Shown: piece after piece, positions 63,270 to 64,000 of the stretch
How positions within the stretch are numbered: the first letter of the stretch is position 1
How the letters are laid out: each line of letters starts with the position of its first letter
Origin: Fagopyrum homotropicum
Lineage: Eukaryota; Streptophyta; Magnoliopsida; Caryophyllales; Polygonaceae
Length of the DNA: 64,000 nt
Direction of reading: 5' to 3'
Assembly: GCA_033239125.1 (NCBI GenBank)
Contig: BSWB01000004.1
Coordinates: 119,979,235-120,043,234, forward strand
Translations under genes and position numbers: made by a program
The notes under the pieces: generated by a model
What the model was told of the DNA's origin: nothing
Database searches by the model: none
What the model saw: the letters and a program-made list of their open reading frames with translations, nothing else

Positions 63270-64000
63270 TTTGTTCTCTCAACTTTGGTGAAACAGCCAG
63301 CTCTTGGAGAGGATATGTTGAACATCTATGACGAAGAAGCGTCTAGAGAGGAAGTGAGCTCAATTCTATTCAAGGATCTATTGCAAAAGGTCTTAACCAT
63401 GAGCATCATGGAAAAGGGAGAGGAAGAAGAATGCAATGTTGAGATTGAAGCCTTGGAAGAGGTAAAGGAAGTACAAGAGGAAGAGTTTGAAAAACTTTAC
63501 GATGGCTCAGAAAACGTGAGAAATCACGGTCAGTCGTGCTATTCCACAGCTGTGGTTTCACCCAAACTGCCCGTAAACTGTTATTTTAAAAGCAACTGAG
63601 AGTTACACGGTCAAAACCACGGCCGTGGAAGTAACAGTGGTGCCGTAATTTTGGGAATTTCTGAGAACAATTCCGTTCTTTCCACAATTGCTCTTGAGTC
63701 TTCTTCAATCACTCCCACACCCTTAGAGACTTCTAAGGAATCGTCGGACACTCCTCAAGACTCATCAAAGGCATCAATGGCTATGAAATTGAAGTCACTT
63801 CCCACACATCTTCGGTATGCATTTGTTGGAACTAATTCTACTTTTTCCGTAATTGTTAGTTCCGATTTAAGTGAAGATGAACATGAGAAACTAATGGCTG
63901 TTCTAAGGAAACATAAGAAAGCCTTAGGTTATACCATAGAGGATCTTTTAGGAATTAAACCATCATTATGCATGCACAAGATTCTAATGGAGGAAGGTTT
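63270..64000 (+). pseudogene. pol: Athila protease-RT linker of element E
   Basis: NIYDEEASREEVSSILF and an acidic stretch, then motif-rich codons (63520-63650) containing a stop at 63597-63599, then KLKSLPTHLRYAFVGTNSTF, LRKHKKALGYTIEDLLGIKP and CMHKILMEE, where the window ends just before RT. The element 3 equivalent at about 38639-37930 is open. Confidence 0.8.
63520..63650 (+). promoter_or_regulatory. Type-B palindrome cluster in coding linker (element E)
   Basis: AATCACGGTCAG, TTCCACAGCTGTGG, CCCGTAA, TTACACGGTC, AACCACGGCCGTGGAA (core 63617-63628) and TGCCGTAATTTTGG. Same place as 17027-17165 and 38281-38460. Confidence 0.6.

Larger units (their letters stand above)
59407..64000 (+). 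mobile_element. Element E: Athila retrotransposon, 3' part outside window
   Basis: 5' LTR 59407-61040, tRNA-Asp PBS, decayed gag, protease and linker. The window ends just before the RT fingers. The closest relative in the window is element 3. It carries type-B palindromes. The left flank is CGCCC (59402-59406); the right TSD lies outside. Confidence 0.9.

Overview
This window is plant nuclear DNA, most likely from a eudicot, and appears to consist almost entirely of nested Ty3/gypsy LTR retrotransposons. The evidence is Athila-type pol proteins, primer-binding sites (PBSs) matching tRNA-Asp and initiator tRNA-Met, LTRs of 0.8-2 kb with TG...CA ends, and 5-bp target-site duplications (TSDs). 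I see no host gene, tRNA, rRNA or CRISPR array. Nearly every reading frame is a retroelement ORF carrying stops, frameshifts or insertions.

Layout. 1-7795: 3' part of a plus-strand Athila copy (element 1: RT-RNaseH-integrase, a post-integrase ORF, 3' LTR). 7796-21438: an old Tekay/Del-like chromovirus, interrupted by a truncated Athila copy (element 2, 12519-18736). 21439-25534: low-coding DNA with an RNase H-like fragment of a LINE or related gene, an integrase-tail-like ORF and an AT-rich region with palindromic motifs. 25535-58832: a minus-strand tandem LTR-internal-LTR-internal-LTR array of a non-autonomous element (family D). Inserted in it is a CRM-like chromovirus (element A, 27296-52011, TSD ACAAG). 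Inside A sit a full-length Athila copy (element 3, 29729-43588, TSD TGCTC) and two solo Athila LTRs (45419-47175 and 48515-50207). Inside element 3 sits a 1,241-bp solo LTR (38640-39880, TSD CAAAC). Family D also carries a 2,070-bp solo Tekay-like LTR (55396-57465, TSD CTCGA). 59407-64000: 5' part of another plus-strand Athila copy (element E).

The most unusual signal is a dispersed palindrome in the Athila copies. All versions share the core CG-NC-CG, but the arms differ between elements: AAAT/ATTT in element 1, CCA/TGG in elements 2, 3, E and the 48515 solo LTR, CACCT/AGGTG in the 45419 solo LTR, and AATCT/AGATT in the region near 24 kb. The sites recur at equivalent places: U3 upstream of TATA, U5, the protease-RT linker, upstream of an internal TATA box, and just before the start codon of the post-integrase ORF. 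At these places the flanking sequence is conserved while the motif is exchanged as a set. The arms do not follow LTR relationship. This looks like an element-specific cis-recognition system, by analogy with the VANC/motif anti-silencing systems of VANDAL transposons. The post-integrase protein is a candidate partner, but that link is inference.

Elements 1 and 3 each carry one catalytic Asp-to-Asn change in different enzymes (RT and integrase respectively). Element 3 has also lost the TATA part of its 5' LTR. No copy in the window looks autonomous.
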